The notes under the pieces: model-generated
What the model saw: the letters and a program-made list of their open reading frames with translations, nothing else
Told to the model about the DNA's origin: nothing
Databases searched by the model: none
Translations under genes and position numbers: made by a program
Assembly (NCBI RefSeq): GCF_011761265.1
Contig: NZ_JAAOZB010000001.1
Span: forward strand, 1,612,001-1,676,000
Source of the DNA: Microbacterium halimionae
GTDB lineage: Bacteria; Actinomycetota; Actinomycetes; Actinomycetales; Microbacteriaceae
Direction: 5' to 3'
DNA length: 64,000 bases
Part shown: one piece after another, positions 63,501-64,000 of the stretch
Layout: the number at the start of each line of letters is the position of its first letter
Position numbering within the stretch: the stretch's first letter is position 1

Positions 63501-64000
63501 GCGCCCTGTGGAGCATGGTCGGCGCGCCCGCGGCGGGCGCCCGGCGAACACGAGTACTCATCGTTGTCGCAGTCGCGGTACTCGCACCACTTCTCATAGT
63601 GCTGGCACTCGTTCCGCGAAGCGAAGATCAGGCGATTCCGGTCGCGGTCGTCAATCTTGACGTACCGATAGGTCTCACAACTGATTCGCCCGTCATCGCG
63701 GGGAAGCTGCTGACGGAGAACATCGTCACGGCTGACAGCGGTGTTGATTGGACAATTACCGATACGACTAGCGCAACCGCGGGGTTGGACGATGGCACGT
63801 ATGTCGCCATCGTCACAATTCCGGCAGACTTTTCGAAGTCCGTTGCGACAGTCTCGTCAGAGAGCCCGGTGGCTGCGACGATTGCGGTGCAGACGTCTAC
63901 CGCTCACGGCTATGCGGGGGGAGTTATAGCGAATGCTCTTGCGGCACGGATCCCGAGCGGAGTGTCCACGGCAATCACGACGAATTACGTTTCGGCGACT
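63497..64000 (+). CDS. YhgE/Pip family membrane protein (truncated by window end)
   Basis: The first 168 residues of a longer protein. A short basic N-terminus leads into one membrane helix (about 19-41, VLIVVAVAVLAPLLIVLALV), followed by the YhgE/Pip extracellular region (VAVVNLDVPIGLTTDSPVIAGKLL in outline, then DDGTYVAIVTIPADFSKSVATV). Family members have five further C-terminal helices, expected beyond the window. The ATG overlaps the stop of the MMPL gene, so the two are translationally coupled. Related proteins act in phage infection, virulence-factor secretion or membrane export. Confidence 0.88.
   Translation, partial: MSALWSMVGAPAAGARRTRVLIVVAVAVLAPLLIVLALVPRSEDQAIPVAVVNLDVPIGLTTDSPVIAGKLLTENIVTADSGVDWTITDTTSATAGLDDGTYVAIVTIPADFSKSVATVSSESPVAATIAVQTSTAHGYAGGVIANALAARIPSGVSTAITTNYVSAT

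Noticed and set aside
1-64000. tRNA, rRNA, prophage, insertion-sequence transposase or replication-origin features
   Set aside because: No cloverleaf-like sequence, rRNA segment, transposase, integrase or dnaA-box cluster was recognised by eye. A covariance-model search would be needed to exclude small RNAs.

Overview
The window looks like a chromosomal segment of a Gram-positive actinobacterium, most likely of the family Microbacteriaceae. The DNA is G+C-rich, GTG and TTG starts are common, and many promoters place a TANNNT -10 box 6-8 nt before the start codon, as in leaderless mRNAs. Several genes are actinobacterial hallmarks: a ClgR-type regulator, DUF3046 and DUF1844 proteins, a bifunctional PriA-type HisA, and a LysM protein divergent from lexA. 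The order dapB - thyX - dapA - rnj - ftsK - pgsA - cinA - clgR - DUF3046 - recA - recX - miaB - miaA - dapF - hflX - lexA - hisCBH/priA - infC/rpmI/rplT - trmH - pheST is the familiar actinobacterial backbone. The family assignment is inference; no 16S rRNA or tRNA gene was seen.

Layout. 1-6.3 kb: a small membrane protein, a fumarylacetoacetase-family enzyme divergent from a PrsW protease, a two-gene operon (adenosine deaminase plus flavin monooxygenase) with a palindromic operator, a TetR regulator and an FKBP isomerase. 6.3-18.6 kb: YceI, rpsO and pnp. Some 8.9 kb of accessory genes separate rpsO from pnp: a 2-oxoglutarate oxygenase, an acyltransferase, a monooxygenase/FMN-reductase pair, a DedA protein, a glycosyltransferase-SGNH fusion, a secreted lytic-transglycosylase-like protein and a 49-residue protein. 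18.8-27.6 kb: a degenerate aldo/keto reductase, a histidine phosphatase, dapB, thyX, a nuclease gene bracketed by inverted-repeat elements, a purine-rich repeat tract, NUDIX and dapA. 27.6-42.1 kb: housekeeping block from rnj to hflX. 42.1-46.8 kb: an S9 peptidase, a membrane protein and lexA in one operon, divergent from a LysM division-inhibitor candidate. 46.8-60.6 kb: histidine genes, the IF3/L35/L20 operon, an rRNA methyltransferase, a glutamate-type ABC importer and pheST. 60.6-64 kb: an MMPL transporter and a truncated YhgE/Pip gene.

How the genes work together. DapA, DapB and DapF supply diaminopimelate and lysine. HisC, HisB, HisH and PriA work in histidine (and probably tryptophan) synthesis. 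RecA, RecX, LexA and the LysM protein form an SOS module, with one good and one possible LexA box visible. RNase J and PNPase serve RNA turnover; MiaA and MiaB modify tRNA A37; IF3, L35, L20, S15, PheRS and HflX serve translation. Many genes overlap by 1-4 nt, so translational coupling is common.

Most unusual: (1) an ~83-bp element with 14-bp inverted ends, three copies, two of them flanking a wHTH-DUF559 nuclease gene and all at places where conserved gene order is interrupted; (2) an MMPL transporter with a whole ABC ATPase domain at its C-terminus that has lost its catalytic residues, next to a YhgE/Pip gene; (3) an aldo/keto reductase with all four catalytic residues replaced; (4) a glycosyltransferase-SGNH hydrolase fusion; (5) a perfect 16-bp palindrome over the start site of the add-monooxygenase operon.
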